A stretch of 64,000 nucleotides of DNA from Aidingimonas halophila. Its GTDB lineage: Bacteria > Pseudomonadota > Gammaproteobacteria > Pseudomonadales > Halomonadaceae. The position numbers and the translations under genes were made by a program. The stretch is from positions 124,001-188,000 of the forward strand of contig NZ_FNNI01000002.1 in assembly GCF_900106955.1 (NCBI RefSeq), given 5' to 3'. The notes below the pieces were generated by a model. That model saw only the letters and a list, made by a program, of their open reading frames with translations. It was not told the origin of the DNA and searched no databases. This document shows, piece by piece, positions 27,359 through 37,419 of this stretch (positions are counted from its first letter, which is position 1; each line of letters opens with the position of its first letter).

Positions 27359-28006
27359 ATGCCCGCTCCCGATTCCATCAGCTTTCGAGCTACGTGTATA
27401 CGCGCTGTCATCTATATTCTTCTGACCGGCGCATTGATGCAGGGCGTCTATTATGAAGCGCTCTATCTTCCTGACAACCAGTTTACCGAGAGAGGATTCA
27501 CCGAGCTGGCGCAGACGCTACTTCTGACAATCGCCTCTGCACTACTGATTTATGCCAGGCATGGGCTCAAGAGCATGCCCCAGGTCACATTGCTGCTATT
27601 CGGCTTTCTGTTTGCATCCCTGATTCGTGAACAGGATTCTCACCTCGACACCTATCTCTTTGACGGCGCATGGCAAGTCCTGGTGACGCTGGTCATTTTA
27701 CCCTGCCTGTTCTTTGTCATTCGCCGCCGCCGCCAATTCATCGACGAATTCACGCATTACTCGAACACCTTTTCCTTCGGCCTGTTTGCTGCCGGCTTTT
27801 TGACCACTTATGTTTTTTCACGCCTTTACGGACGCAGCGAAGTCTGGATGGCAATTCTCGGTGATCATTACGCACGAACATTCAAGGATGCCGCCGAAGA
27901 AGTGACAGAGCTGTTCGGCTACGCTCTGCTCTTGTTCGCCATCATTGAACTGGTATTACTGGCCAGGCGCTGGCGACTCAGCCACAACGGCACCGACAAC
28001 ACCTAG
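27359..28006 (+). CDS. Unrecognised six-TM membrane protein
   Basis: I do not recognise a family. The ATG at 27359 has AGGGA upstream at a wide spacing. The 215 residues contain about six hydrophobic segments (near 12-32, 46-64, 73-88, 103-120, 136-155 and 183-203). Between the third and fourth lies a charged loop with REQDSHLD, and the fourth is followed by the basic stretch RRRRQF, which should face the cytoplasm. Other polar membrane-border motifs are YYEALYLPDNQFTERGF and EEVTELFGYALL. It follows the LysR gene by 44 bases on the same strand, so co-transcription is possible, and it ends in front of the rpoD terminator. Confidence 0.7.
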   Translation: MPAPDSISFRATCIRAVIYILLTGALMQGVYYEALYLPDNQFTERGFTELAQTLLLTIASALLIYARHGLKSMPQVTLLLFGFLFASLIREQDSHLDTYLFDGAWQVLVTLVILPCLFFVIRRRRQFIDEFTHYSNTFSFGLFAAGFLTTYVFSRLYGRSEVWMAILGDHYARTFKDAAEEVTELFGYALLLFAIIELVLLARRWRLSHNGTDNT

Positions 28007-28009
28007 ATA

Positions 28010-28038
28010 TGAAAAAGCCCACCGTCACTGGTGGGCTT
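28010..28038 (-). terminator. Terminator after rpoD
   Basis: Arms AAGCCCACC and GGTGGGCTT around six bases, 27 bases beyond the rpoD stop; on the minus strand the stem runs straight into a U tract (plus-strand A run beginning at 28012). Confidence 0.85.
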
Positions 28039-28065
28039 GGTAGCAGTCGACTTATCGAGCCTTGC

Positions 28066-29925
28066 TCATTCCTCGAGGAACGAGCGTAGCGACTCGGAGC
28101 GCGATGGATGACGAAGCTTGCGCAATGCCTTGGCTTCGATCTGGCGAATACGCTCACGAGTGACATCGAACTGTTTACCGACTTCTTCCAGGGTATGGTC
28201 GGTATTCATGTCGATGCCGAAACGCATACGTAGAACCTTGGCCTCCCTCGCCGTCAATCCACCCAGGACATTGCGGGTCGCCTCGATCAGCCCCTCGCCG
28301 GTCGCTGAGTCGATGGGCAGCAGCATGGTACCGTCTTCGATGAAATCACCGAGATGAGAATCATCGTCGTCACCGATCGGGGTTTCCATGGAGATCGGCT
28401 CCTTGGCAATCTTGAGGACCTTGCGCACCTTGTCTTCCGGCATTTCCAGACGTTCGCCAAGCTCCTCGGGAGTCGGTTCACGTCCCATCTCCTGCAACAT
28501 CTGACGGGAAACACGGTTGAGCTTGTTGATGGTCTCGATCATGTGCACCGGGATACGAATGGTGCGCGCCTGATCGGCGATCGATCGCGTGATTGCCTGA
28601 CGGATCCACCAGGTAGCATAAGTGGAAAACTTATAGCCACGGCGATACTCGAACTTGTCCACCGCCTTCATCAGGCCGATATTGCCTTCCTGAATCAGGT
28701 CGAGAAACTGCAGACCGCGGTTGGTGTATTTCTTGGCAATCGAAATCACCAGACGCAAGTTGGCCTCGACCATCTCTTTCTTGGCACGACGCGCCTTGGC
28801 TTCACCGATCGACAGCTTGCGGTTAACCTCCTTGAGGTCCCCCACTGTCAACTGAACCATGTCTTCCTCAAAGGCGATCTTGCGCTGTGCGCGAGCCACA
28901 TCCCCCTGGAACGGTTTCAGGCGTTCAGCGTACTTGTCGTTGGCCGCCAGGAATTCGTCAAACCATGCTGTCCGGGATTCGTTGCCGGGGAACGACTTGA
29001 TGAATGTCTTCCGCGGCACCTTGCCTCGCTTGACGAGGATCTGCATGATCGTCTTTTCCTGCTCGCGCACCTGTTCGACACTGATCCGAACCTGGTTCAC
29101 CAGACGCTCGAAGTGCTTGGGAACCAGTTTGATCGGCGAGAACAACTCGGCCAGACGCGCCTGTTCCTCATTGACTTCTGCAGAACCGCGACCATGGGTT
29201 TCGATGGTTTCCTTGACTCGCTCGTTCTGCATCCGAATCTGCTCGAAACGCGCACGCGCTTCCTCGGGATCGGGGCCGCCATCGCCGCCGGCGGCATCTT
29301 CGTCCTCGTCGTCCCCCGCCTCGGTGTCGACTTCCTCGTCGGTGTCGATCCCGTCAGCAACTTCGGGATCGGCGACCTCGGCTTCCGCGACGCCGGGGAT
29401 ACCTTCATCCGGATCGATGAATCCCGAGAACAGATCCGACAACCGCCCCGGCGCTTCTTCATCCTGGGTGTTATCGTATGCTTCCAGTATCGAGTCAACC
29501 GCACCGGGCAAATAGGCGAGCGCCGACATGACCTCGCGCGTCCCTTCCTCGATACGCTTGGCAATCTCTATCTCGCCTTCGCGCGTCAGCAGCTCGACGG
29601 TTCCCATTTCACGCATGTACATGCGCACGGGATCCGTGGTGCGGCCAACGTCACTCTCGACCGCAGCCAATGCTGCCACAGCCTCTTCGGCAGCCTGCTC
29701 ATCGGCAGAGTGATCGGCCATCATCAGCGTATCTTCATCAGGGGCTTCCTCAACGACATTAATCCCCATGTCGTTGATCATACCGATGATGTCTTCCACT
29801 TGTTCCGGGTCAGCGATATCCTCAGGCAGGTGATCGTTGACCTCTGCGTAGGTCAGGAAGCCTTGCTCCTTGCCTCTCGCGATCAACTCCTTCAGACGTG
29901 ACTGCTGCTGCGCATTTCCAGCCAT
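28066..29925 (-). CDS. rpoD: RNA polymerase sigma factor RpoD (sigma-70)
   Basis: Primary housekeeping sigma factor, 619 residues from ATG 29925. Region 1.1 is at the N-terminus ([22 protein letters not shown]), region 1.2 at [21 protein letters not shown], and the non-conserved region contains a strongly acidic insert ([20 protein letters not shown]). Region 2.3-2.4 reads [21 protein letters not shown] and region 4.2 [20 protein letters not shown], identical in character to other gammaproteobacteria, so promoters should follow the TTGACA/TATAAT rule. It is the last gene of the rpsU-dnaG-rpoD macromolecular synthesis operon, with about 255 bases between it and dnaG that may hold its own promoter. 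Confidence 0.98.
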   Translation of the reverse strand: MAGNAQQQSRLKELIARGKEQGFLTYAEVNDHLPEDIADPEQVEDIIGMINDMGINVVEEAPDEDTLMMADHSADEQAAEEAVAALAAVESDVGRTTDPVRMYMREMGTVELLTREGEIEIAKRIEEGTREVMSALAYLPGAVDSILEAYDNTQDEEAPGRLSDLFSGFIDPDEGIPGVAEAEVADPEVADGIDTDEEVDTEAGDDEDEDAAGGDGGPDPEEARARFEQIRMQNERVKETIETHGRGSAEVNEEQARLAELFSPIKLVPKHFERLVNQVRISVEQVREQEKTIMQILVKRGKVPRKTFIKSFPGNESRTAWFDEFLAANDKYAERLKPFQGDVARAQRKIAFEEDMVQLTVGDLKEVNRKLSIGEAKARRAKKEMVEANLRLVISIAKKYTNRGLQFLDLIQEGNIGLMKAVDKFEYRRGYKFSTYATWWIRQAITRSIADQARTIRIPVHMIETINKLNRVSRQMLQEMGREPTPEELGERLEMPEDKVRKVLKIAKEPISMETPIGDDDDSHLGDFIEDGTMLLPIDSATGEGLIEATRNVLGGLTAREAKVLRMRFGIDMNTDHTLEEVGKQFDVTRERIRQIEAKALRKLRHPSRSESLRSFLEE

Positions 29926-30180
29926 AGAAACCCTATCTAGCGAAGAAGAATGAAGCACCCAAACGTTTAGGCGGCAAAATTCCGTAAAGCCGAATAGTAT
30001 AGCGGCTTACCCCTCAGGTTCGCCAGTTTTTCATTTGCGCTTACGTTTAGGTGTGTTAGCTTGTTCGGTTGCATTGCCGCTGGGCTTGAGATCATTGCCT
30101 CTTAGATGGTGATATTAGGCAAAAATTCAACCCCGACGCCAGCAAAGAACCATTGGCACCACCCTCGGTGTACCAGTCTC

Positions 30181-32013
30181 TCAACGCGCCAGCGAACTCA
30201 ATAGTTCGCGAAGACGTAGTTTTTCCGGCTGAGACAGCCGCTCTCCCCGACGCTCTTTTGATAACAGCGCATCGATTTCCTCCCGGGGAGATTCCTGCAT
30301 TGCACGTTGTTGAAAATACCCAACCAACTCACTCAGCACCGCCGCCCGATCCGAGGGTTTGATGGGCAACTCCCGCTTGGCCAGTTCCGCTAGCCGCTGC
30401 CCCTCGGAAGTCCCATGAAAATGGGCCAGAAGCACCTGGGAGCTGCGATAACGCCCCGCACGGACCAATTCAATGACCGAGGTACACAAGGGCGTATCCG
30501 GGTCCTCTTCATCGCACCAGTCGAATGAATCCGGCAATTGATCGACCAATCGAGGGTCGCGGAGCAGCAGTTGCAACACGCGAGCCATGTTGGCCAGATC
30601 GACCCGGGAGTCAGCACGGCGCTGCCCCGCTGACGATATCGTTGGCGCCGCCCCATGCGAAGCCGAGATATCGCTTTCCGCAGCAGGCTCCGGAAATGCC
30701 GAGGCGGTATCATGGCGATTCAGGAGCGCTTCAAAACGTGACGTTTCCACGCCGGTCCGTGACGCCAGCTCACTCAGCATCAGTGATTTCAGCACCCCAT
30801 CCGGTAAACGCTCCACCGCCTTGAGCACTTGGCTGGCATAGCGCTCCCGCGACTCGATGCTTCCCAGGTCCCGTCCTTCAGCGGCCTGCTCGAAGAGAAA
30901 TTCCGAGAGCGGACTGGCACAAGTAATCCGATTCTGGAATGCGGCTTCGCCTTCACGGCGCACGAGGGTATCCGGGTCGTCCCCTTCCGGCAGGAACAGA
31001 AAACGCGCTTGACGACCATCGATCATTAGCGGCAATACCGTCTCCAGGGCCCGTGTTGCCGCCTGCCGTCCCGCGCGGTCGCCGTCGAAGCAGAATACCA
31101 CCTCGTCAACCAGCCGAAAAAGGCGCTGCAGATGCGTTTCGCTCGCCGCAGTTCCCAGTGTCGCCACGGCATTACGTATGCCGAACTGCGCCAGCGCCAC
31201 GACATCCATATAGCCTTCCACGATCAGCAACCGCTCAAGGTGCCGGTTGGCCTGACGAGCTTCATAGAGGCCGTAAAGTTCCCGCCCCTTGTGGAATACC
31301 GGGGTTTCTGGCGAGTTGAGATACTTGGGTTTCGCATCGCCCATCACCCGGCCACCAAAAGCAATCGTTCGCCCCTTGATGTCGCGGATAGGGAAAATCA
31401 CGCGATCACGGAACCGATCATAACGTCGGCCGCTGTCCTCGCGATGGATCAGCAGACCGTATTCGATCTGCACCGATTCCGAGACACCCCGCTCACCCAG
31501 ATGACGCTTTAGCGCGTCCCAGGCCTCAGGGGCATAACCGATGGCGAAATCTTCCTGAATCTCCGGCGACAGACCACGAGCATGGAGATAGTCGCGCGCT
31601 GCCTTGCCTTCCGGCATCCGTAGTCGCTCGCGAAAAAAGCTCGCTGACAGCTCCATCAGGTTGACCCCCTCCTGGCGCTGCTTTTCGCGTACCTGCGCCC
31701 GTGGATCGTCATCTCCTTCCCGTGGCACGGACATTCCCAGACGCGCTGCCAACGACTCCACGGCTTCCGGGAAACTGAGGTTGTCATACTCCATCAAAAA
31801 GTTCAGGGCACTGCCATGAGCACCACACCCGAAGCAGTGGTAGAACTGCTTGCCGGGACTCACGGTAAACGAGGGTGTCTTTTCCTGATGGAAGGGGCAC
31901 AACCCCATGTAGTCGCGCCCCCCTTTCTTCAACTGCACCCGCTCTCCGACCACGTCGACGACGTCGACCCGAGCCAGGAGATCATCGATGAAACGCTGAG
32001 GAATCTGACCCAT
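30181..32013 (-). CDS. dnaG: DNA primase
   Basis: Makes RNA primers at the replication fork. The 610-residue protein has the CHC2 zinc finger at about 38-65 (CPFHQEKTPSF with HCFGCGAHG), the catalytic core with the Toprim block LLIVEGYMDVVAL and FDGDRAG, and a C-terminal DnaB-binding helical domain. Length and order match E. coli DnaG. The start ATG (MGQIPQRFIDDLL) is standard. It lies downstream of rpsU, behind a hairpin likely to reduce read-through, and upstream of rpoD. Confidence 0.98.
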   Translation of the reverse strand: MGQIPQRFIDDLLARVDVVDVVGERVQLKKGGRDYMGLCPFHQEKTPSFTVSPGKQFYHCFGCGAHGSALNFLMEYDNLSFPEAVESLAARLGMSVPREGDDDPRAQVREKQRQEGVNLMELSASFFRERLRMPEGKAARDYLHARGLSPEIQEDFAIGYAPEAWDALKRHLGERGVSESVQIEYGLLIHREDSGRRYDRFRDRVIFPIRDIKGRTIAFGGRVMGDAKPKYLNSPETPVFHKGRELYGLYEARQANRHLERLLIVEGYMDVVALAQFGIRNAVATLGTAASETHLQRLFRLVDEVVFCFDGDRAGRQAATRALETVLPLMIDGRQARFLFLPEGDDPDTLVRREGEAAFQNRITCASPLSEFLFEQAAEGRDLGSIESRERYASQVLKAVERLPDGVLKSLMLSELASRTGVETSRFEALLNRHDTASAFPEPAAESDISASHGAAPTISSAGQRRADSRVDLANMARVLQLLLRDPRLVDQLPDSFDWCDEEDPDTPLCTSVIELVRAGRYRSSQVLLAHFHGTSEGQRLAELAKRELPIKPSDRAAVLSELVGYFQQRAMQESPREEIDALLSKERRGERLSQPEKLRLRELLSSLAR

Positions 32014-32069
32014 GGTAGTGAATCGACCTCGGGGCGGTAATGGAGCAATGACAGGAACAATACAAAGAC

Positions 32070-32095
32070 GAGCGGCTACCCTACGGCAGCCGCTC
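32070..32095 (-). terminator. Hairpin between rpsU and dnaG, partial terminator
   Basis: Arms GAGCGGCT and AGCCGCTC (eight pairs) with a 10-base loop, followed on the minus strand by a U-rich tract (GTCTTTGTATTGTT). Its place inside the operon matches the attenuating terminator known between these genes in E. coli. Confidence 0.6.
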
Positions 32096-32148
32096 TATAC
32101 CCCTCTAGAAACGGCCGATGCAATGACGTCGACCGATTTCAGTACGGA

Positions 32149-32364
32149 TCAGTAAAGCCGTTCGAAGCGCTTGCGCTCACGCTGAAGCTTCTTGGCATGA
32201 CGCTTGACGGCAGCCGCCGCCTTACGCTTACGTTCTGCCGTCGGCTTTTCGTAGTGCTCACGACGACGTACTTCAGAGAGAACGCCAGCTTTTTCGCAAG
32301 AACGCTTGAAGCGACGCAGCGCCACGTCAAACGGCTCGTTATCACGTACTTTGACAGAAGGCAT
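32149..32364 (-). CDS. rpsU: 30S ribosomal protein S21
   Basis: Small ribosomal protein that helps base-pairing of the Shine-Dalgarno sequence. The 71 residues are Lys/Arg-rich with the familiar [22 protein letters not shown] opening split over [16 protein letters not shown] and [10 protein letters not shown], and a basic tail. Length is exactly that of gammaproteobacterial S21. It is the first gene of the rpsU-dnaG-rpoD operon and divergent from tsaD, the standard arrangement. Confidence 0.98.
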   Translation of the reverse strand: MPSVKVRDNEPFDVALRRFKRSCEKAGVLSEVRRREHYEKPTAERKRKAAAAVKRHAKKLQRERKRFERLY

Positions 32365-32452
32365 TAAGCACTCACCTACCTTGAAAAATCTTGAGTTCGG
32401 TTTTTACGCACACCCTATGCTCCCCAATCAATGGCATATCAACTAACTCAAC

Positions 32453-32474
32453 CGATGTAGCCATTGCTACATCG
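32453..32474 (-). promoter_or_regulatory. Hairpin in the rpsU leader
   Basis: A perfect 8-base stem CGATGTAG/CTACATCG around CCATTG, about 55 bases into the predicted rpsU mRNA and about 90 bases before its start codon. Possible leader structure; no known ribosomal-protein target can be named. Confidence 0.4.
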
Positions 32475-32535
32475 CCGAACCGCGACTAAGGAACGGGAAG
32501 CTGCAGGCGCACGACCCAGTCGTACAGCGCACAGT

Positions 32536-32564
32536 ATTCTAGCGTGACAACGCCGGCCATGCAA
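32536..32564 (-). promoter_or_regulatory. rpsU-dnaG-rpoD operon promoter
   Basis: Minus-strand TTGCAT at 32564-32559, spacer of exactly 17 bases, TAGAAT (five of six) at 32541-32536. Predicted leader is about 165 bases. Confidence 0.5.
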
Positions 32565-32584
32565 ATGGCCTGATACCCGTCATT

Positions 32585-32613
32585 GCCACAAACGCGACAA
32601 AAACGCGTAGAAT
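32585..32613 (+). promoter_or_regulatory. tsaD promoter, weak candidate
   Basis: TAGAAT at 32608-32613 is 17 bases from GCCACA (32585) or 19 bases from the better TTGCCA (32583). It lies 37 bases ahead of the tsaD start. Confidence 0.35.
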
Positions 32614-32649
32614 ATTCCAGCCTTGAAACCGTCAATTTGGTACCACATC

Positions 32650-33681
32650 ATGCGCGTTCTGGGGATAGAAACCTCTTGCGACGAAACCGGTGTCGCCCTC
32701 TACGATACCCGACACGGCTTGCTGGCCGACGCCCTGTACAGCCAGGTAGCGATGCATGCCGATTTCGGGGGCGTCGTCCCCGAACTCGCCTCACGTGATC
32801 ATACCCGCAAGCTACTACCGTTGATTGATGACGTCCTCGGTGAGGCCCACTGTGGGCGTGCCGACCTGGATGCCATCGCCTATACGGCCGGCCCCGGCCT
32901 GGTCGGAGCACTGATGGTCGGTGCCTCGACCGCCCACGGCATGGCCAGGAGCCTGGATATCCCGGTTCTGGGGGTTCATCATATGGAAGGCCACCTGCTG
33001 GCCCCCATGCTCGAGGACGATCCAGTGGCGTTTCCCTTCGTGGCGCTACTGGTATCGGGCGGGCACACACAACTGGTCGCCGTGGAGGGACTCGGGGCGT
33101 ACCGCTTGCTCGGGGAGTCGGTGGACGACGCCGCCGGCGAAGCATTCGACAAAGCGGCCAAGATGCTCGAACTGGGTTATCCCGGTGGTCCGGCCATTGC
33201 ACGTTTAGCCGAACATGGCGATCCGACGCGTTTCCGTTTTCCACGCCCCATGACCGACCGCCCCGGACTGGATTTCAGCTTTTCCGGCCTCAAGACCCAT
33301 ACGCTGACGACGATCAAGGCCCTGCGCGACGAAGGTGCTCTCGATGAGCAGGCACATGCGGACATAGCCAGAGCGTTTGAGGAAGCCGTGGTCGACACGC
33401 TGGTGATCAAGTGTCGACGCGCGCTGGATGACACGGGACTCAAGCGCCTGGTCGTGGCAGGCGGAGTCAGCGCCAACGTGCGACTACGCGAACGCCTCGA
33501 CCACGCCCTCACCAAGCGTCGGGCAAAGGCGTTCTATCCGCGCAACCGGTTCTGCACCGACAACGGTGCCATGATTGCTTACGCAGGAGCTCAGCGCCTC
33601 ATGGCCGGGGAACACGATGACAGCGCCATACTCGCCGTACCCCGCTGGCCGCTCACTGACCTTCGTCCTCCGGCAGTTTGA
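32650..33681 (+). CDS. tsaD: tRNA threonylcarbamoyladenosine transferase TsaD
   Basis: Catalytic subunit that attaches threonylcarbamoyl to A37 of ANN-decoding tRNAs together with TsaB and TsaE. From ATG 32650 the protein has 343 residues. Family landmarks: [16 protein letters not shown] at the start, metal-binding [21 protein letters not shown], and [15 protein letters not shown] near the end. It is divergent from rpsU, as in most gammaproteobacteria. Its 3' end overlaps the convergent plsY gene by 29 bases. Confidence 0.97.
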   Translation: MRVLGIETSCDETGVALYDTRHGLLADALYSQVAMHADFGGVVPELASRDHTRKLLPLIDDVLGEAHCGRADLDAIAYTAGPGLVGALMVGASTAHGMARSLDIPVLGVHHMEGHLLAPMLEDDPVAFPFVALLVSGGHTQLVAVEGLGAYRLLGESVDDAAGEAFDKAAKMLELGYPGGPAIARLAEHGDPTRFRFPRPMTDRPGLDFSFSGLKTHTLTTIKALRDEGALDEQAHADIARAFEEAVVDTLVIKCRRALDDTGLKRLVVAGGVSANVRLRERLDHALTKRRAKAFYPRNRFCTDNGAMIAYAGAQRLMAGEHDDSAILAVPRWPLTDLRPPAV

Positions 33682-34297
33682 CCTCACCTTTGCGACCATG
33701 ATCGGTCAGAGGCCTTTCCATCCCGCGACTGAGACGCAGGATATTCCAGAAGTGGCGCACCAATACCAGCAAGGCAAAACCAATGATGACCAGCACGTAA
33801 TCCGGCGCCAGCCAGAAACTGAGCAAGGGGGCCAGTGTAGCGCTGGCGAGCGATGCCACGGCGGCGGTGCGCACCCGCCAGGCCAGTACCACCCAGCACA
33901 GGGCACAGCACAACGCAACCAGCGGGGCCAATACCAGCAACACCCCAAAGGCACTTGCCACCGCCTTCCCCCCGCGAAAGCGATACCATAGTGGGTAACT
34001 ATGCCCCAGCAAGACGCCCAGCCCGACCAGCCCTTGTGCCCAGGGTGACCACCCCATGAGCTTGGTCAGCCAGAGTGCCGGCATGCCCTTGCACATGTCC
34101 AGCAGCAGCGTGACCAGCGCCAGACGGCGACCATATAAACGCAGGACATTGGAAAATCCCGGATTACAGGATCCCTGATAACGCGGATCGGGCACATTGG
34201 CGAGCCGACACACTGTGATGGCACTCAGCCAGGAGCCACAGAGATAACCGAGAGCCCCCAAACCAGCCAGTGACGTATAAGAAACGGCGGACGTCAT
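33653..34297 (-). CDS. plsY: Acyl-phosphate:glycerol-3-phosphate acyltransferase
   Basis: Inner-membrane enzyme that transfers an acyl group from acyl-phosphate to glycerol-3-phosphate in phospholipid synthesis. I use ATG 34297 (AGGAAG upstream), giving 214 residues with about five membrane segments. The three family motifs are visible: [12 protein letters not shown] followed by [38 protein letters not shown], and a C-terminal [10 protein letters not shown]. Position between tsaD and folB matches the usual gammaproteobacterial order. Confidence 0.94.
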   Translation of the reverse strand: MTSAVSYTSLAGLGALGYLCGSWLSAITVCRLANVPDPRYQGSCNPGFSNVLRLYGRRLALVTLLLDMCKGMPALWLTKLMGWSPWAQGLVGLGVLLGHSYPLWYRFRGGKAVASAFGVLLVLAPLVALCCALCWVVLAWRVRTAAVASLASATLAPLLSFWLAPDYVLVIIGFALLVLVRHFWNILRLSRGMERPLTDHGRKGEVKLPEDEGQ

Positions 34298-34409
34298 TTG
34301 AAACTTCCTGTGGATCGGGATGATATCCCATGATTCTGGTCCGGGACTCACGTACAATCGAGCACCGACCCTGAACCCCTCACCTCGATGCAACAAGGAC
34401 CTTGCTTTG

Positions 34410-34766
34410 ATGGATCGCGTATTGATCGAGTCCCTCGGTGTGGAAGCCATTATCGGCGTCTACGACTGGGAGCGACATATTCGCCAACGCCTCGTGATCG
34501 ACCTCGAAATGGCTACCGACATTCGGGATGCCGCAGCGAACGATGACCTGGACAAGGCACTGAACTATGCTGCGATCAGCGAGCATATCATCGACTTTGC
34601 CGACTCTCACGCTTTCGGGCTCGTCGAGACTTTCGCCGAGCGTCTCAGCGACTCACTACGCCAGGACTTCGGCATCACCGGGCTATCCCTGACGGTACGC
34701 AAACCCGGTGCCGTTACCGATGCCGAGTCAGTCGGTGTACGTATCGAACGCGGAAACTTCGTATGA
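34410..34766 (+). CDS. folB: Dihydroneopterin aldolase
   Basis: Folate-pathway enzyme that cleaves dihydroneopterin to 6-hydroxymethyl-dihydropterin and glycolaldehyde. From ATG 34410 (AAGGA upstream) it has 118 residues, typical length. The opening MDRVLIESLGVEAIIGVYDWER contains the conserved Glu and Tyr of the pterin site; VETFAERLSDSL and VRKPGAV (catalytic Lys) follow. Its stop overlaps the folK start by ATGA, so the two consecutive pathway steps are translationally coupled. Confidence 0.96.
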   Translation: MDRVLIESLGVEAIIGVYDWERHIRQRLVIDLEMATDIRDAAANDDLDKALNYAAISEHIIDFADSHAFGLVETFAERLSDSLRQDFGITGLSLTVRKPGAVTDAESVGVRIERGNFV

Positions 34767-35308
34767 AGCAAGTCACCGTCAGTATCGGTAGCAATATCGA
34801 ACGCGAGCGGCATGTTCGCACATGCCTCGACGCCCTGCAGGCCAATTTCGGAACCCCACAGTTGTCGCGTGTCTTTGAAAGCGAGCCGGTCGGTTTCGAA
34901 GATGGCAGAAACTTCTACAACCTGGTGGCCGTTTTCTATACCACCTTGAGCGTCGGTCAGCTTCAGGCCTGGTGCAAGCAACTGGAGTATGCCAATGGCC
35001 GTCGCAAGGACAGTCCCAAGTTCAGTCCCCGCACACTGGATATCGACCTGCTGACCGTGGATGGCCTGAGCGGCACTATCGATGGAGTCACCCTGCCTCG
35101 TGACGAGATCACCTACCACGCCTTCGTGCTACTGCCCATGGCTGAACTACTACCTGACCAACGCCACCCCGTCGAGGGGCGCACCTATGCCGCCTTGTGG
35201 GCCGACTTCCCTCAAGAACATCAGCGCCTGTGGCCGGTCGACTTCACTTGGCAAGGACGTCGCATTTCCCATGCCGATGGCACAGAGCCAGGCCACCGAC
35301 ATCGCTGA
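34763..35308 (+). CDS. folK: 2-amino-4-hydroxy-6-hydroxymethyldihydropteridine pyrophosphokinase
   Basis: Next folate step after FolB: transfers pyrophosphate from ATP to hydroxymethyl-dihydropterin. The 181-residue protein shows SIGSNIERERHV, a YNLVAVF segment, the acid loop PRTLDIDLLTVDG with metal-binding Asp residues, and LPRDEITYHAFVLLPMAEL. It is slightly longer than the usual 160 residues, with an Arg/His-rich tail. It is convergent with cca 32 bases away. The organism may carry a second folK next to panBC, outside this window. Confidence 0.95.
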   Translation: MKQVTVSIGSNIERERHVRTCLDALQANFGTPQLSRVFESEPVGFEDGRNFYNLVAVFYTTLSVGQLQAWCKQLEYANGRRKDSPKFSPRTLDIDLLTVDGLSGTIDGVTLPRDEITYHAFVLLPMAELLPDQRHPVEGRTYAALWADFPQEHQRLWPVDFTWQGRRISHADGTEPGHRHR

Positions 35309-35340
35309 TCAACAAACCCTCCACCCACAAACGCAGGTTG

Positions 35341-36501
35341 TTACTGCTCCCGCTCATTGACCAGCGCGTTCTCGATGGCCGCCATCCGACGCGCAGCCAA
35401 GGCCTCACCCAGAGCCTTGCCCTGGTAGCCGGCGTCGAGCAGCTCTCGGGGCTGAATCCGGGAAGCCGCCTCCCAACCTTGCGCGATCCTGTCGGCCAGG
35501 CAGGGGGTGTCCTGACGCAATAAACGAAGTTGTGGATAAACCCGTTCATCGCGCCGCCAGGCATCGATGGCATTGAGCCAGTCAACCACTTTCGCGGCTT
35601 CCGCCCCTCCCTTCACTGATGCCTTTCGCAGGCGGCGTGTCGCTGCCACCTGAGCCGAAAGATCGGCATATGCATTGGGCACCCGTAAACGTTGCTGAAG
35701 GGAGAGGCGGGCCTCATCGTCGAGGTGCTCACACAGCCTGGCCCAGCGCCAGCGTGGTATCACCTCGTCATCCGCTTCCTCGATTTCGGGAAGGCGCTGC
35801 ATACGTAGCAGCGCCGCTTCCAGCTCCGCTTGATCAGTGGCCAGTTCCGGCATCAGTACGAACAAGGCCCGGCAAGCATTCAGTGCCTCGAAGTAGGCAT
35901 CTGGCGAGGGTTCACCCAATGCCTTGACGGTTTCCACCCAGATACGCTCGGCCACGAGGTACTGCATCTCTCCGTTATCGACCAGGGCCGCCATCAGGTC
36001 CTGCGTGTCCTCGGCAATGGCAAATCCCAGATGGCGATAACGCGCCAGAAAACGTGCCGTGCGCAAGACGCGTAGTGGGTCTTCGGCAAAGGCCGGCGAC
36101 ACATGACGCAACACCCCCCGACGTAGATCCTTCAGACCGCCATAGGGGTCGACCAATTCTCCCTCGGGGGTCTCCGCCATGGCATTGCAGGTCAGGTCAC
36201 GGCGTTTCAGATCGTCCTCGAGTGTCACATCGGCACTGGCCTGGACCTCGAAGCCGGTATAGCCACGACCCTTCTTACGTTCGGTACGCGCCAGCGCGTA
36301 CTCCTCGTGGGTTTCGGGATGCAGGAATACCGGGAAGTCACGCCCAACAGACTTGAAACCCCGCTGCTCCATGATCTCGGGAGTCGCACCGACAACCACC
36401 CAGTCATTGTCGTATACCGGCCATCCCAGATAGGCATCACGAACGGCGCCGCCCACTCGGTAGACTTCCAGTCCGGTCAGATGATCATCTCGACATGTCA
36501 T
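35341..36501 (-). CDS. cca: CCA-adding tRNA nucleotidyltransferase
   Basis: Adds or repairs the 3' CCA of tRNAs. From ATG 36501 (GAGG upstream) it has 386 residues. Class II signatures: [15 protein letters not shown], the catalytic [11 protein letters not shown] (Asp-x-Asp), [35 protein letters not shown] split over [10 protein letters not shown] and [12 protein letters not shown], and [13 protein letters not shown]. The C-terminal HD phosphohydrolase domain of the E. coli enzyme is not evident and the protein is about 25 residues shorter. Directly downstream of apaH on the same strand. Confidence 0.95.
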   Translation of the reverse strand: MTCRDDHLTGLEVYRVGGAVRDAYLGWPVYDNDWVVVGATPEIMEQRGFKSVGRDFPVFLHPETHEEYALARTERKKGRGYTGFEVQASADVTLEDDLKRRDLTCNAMAETPEGELVDPYGGLKDLRRGVLRHVSPAFAEDPLRVLRTARFLARYRHLGFAIAEDTQDLMAALVDNGEMQYLVAERIWVETVKALGEPSPDAYFEALNACRALFVLMPELATDQAELEAALLRMQRLPEIEEADDEVIPRWRWARLCEHLDDEARLSLQQRLRVPNAYADLSAQVAATRRLRKASVKGGAEAAKVVDWLNAIDAWRRDERVYPQLRLLRQDTPCLADRIAQGWEAASRIQPRELLDAGYQGKALGEALAARRMAAIENALVNEREQ

Positions 36502-36545
36502 GCCTGGTTTGCCTCTATCCGCATCAGCCGGTGACAGGAACCCGG

Positions 36546-37361
36546 TCAACGACCCGGCTGGCGGCTGGGAACGCTGACTCGCTCCCCCGACGACAGATCG
36601 AGCGCCGTCAAGCAGCCTCCCCAGACACAGCCGGTATCCAGGGCTTCGGCACGCACCCGACTATCCGGCGTTCGCCCTTCCAGCGCCGCCCAGTGGCCGA
36701 ACAGGATATGCGGGTCGTCTTCCCGGGCAAAGGTGAACCAGGGCGCAAACCCCGCAGGCGCCGAATCCAGCCCTTCCTTGGCCGCGAAATCGAGTCGCCC
36801 CTGGACATCGATGAACCGCATACGCGTAAAGATATTGACGATCACACGCAACCGCTCCAGGCCCTCCAGATCATCATGCCAGACATCAGGCTGGTTGCCG
36901 TACATCCGTTCCAGGAATGCACCGCTACGCGGGCCGGTCAATCGGTTCTGTACCTCTGCAGCCAACTCGACAGCCTGCTGAACGTTCCACTGGGGTGGCA
37001 ACCCGGCATGCACCATGACGTCATTGCGCTCGGTCGCGATCAACGGCTGCGCCTGAAGCCAGTCGAGCAGTTCTTCGCGATCGGGAGCTTCCAGGATGGG
37101 CGCCAGCGTATCCTTGCGCTTGAGTTCGGCGCCACCGCGCGCTACCGCCAGCAGATGGAGGTCATGGTTACCCAGCACCACCGTGGCTGCATCTCTCAAT
37201 TGATATACCCGTCGCAGGCAAGCTAGAGACCCCGGTCCCCGATTGACTAGATCGCCAACCAACCACAACCGGTCACGATCGGTATCGAACTCAAGGCGTT
37301 CGAGCAGTGCCTCGAACTCTTCATGGCACCCCTGAAGGTCGCCGACGACATACGTGGTCAT
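36546..37361 (-). CDS. apaH: Symmetrical bis(5'-nucleosyl)-tetraphosphatase
   Basis: Hydrolyses Ap4A to two ADP (and removes Np4 caps from RNA). The 271-residue metallophosphoesterase carries [25 protein letters not shown] and [11 protein letters not shown], the three metal-binding blocks, and a [11 protein letters not shown] histidine motif. AGGAG precedes the ATG. It follows apaG by 58 bases, continuing the conserved surA-pdxA-rsmA-apaG-apaH order. Confidence 0.97.
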   Translation of the reverse strand: MTTYVVGDLQGCHEEFEALLERLEFDTDRDRLWLVGDLVNRGPGSLACLRRVYQLRDAATVVLGNHDLHLLAVARGGAELKRKDTLAPILEAPDREELLDWLQAQPLIATERNDVMVHAGLPPQWNVQQAVELAAEVQNRLTGPRSGAFLERMYGNQPDVWHDDLEGLERLRVIVNIFTRMRFIDVQGRLDFAAKEGLDSAPAGFAPWFTFAREDDPHILFGHWAALEGRTPDSRVRAEALDTGCVWGGCLTALDLSSGERVSVPSRQPGR

Positions 37362-37419
37362 ACATTCTCCTGCGTTACCAACTATCGCAATGAGCTCACG
37401 AGCTGATGCCTACCGATGC

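Noticed and set aside
28354-29901. Long plus-strand open frame of 515 codons opposite rpoD
   Set aside because: It is the antisense shadow of rpoD, with no domain character, and the minus-strand frame is unmistakable.
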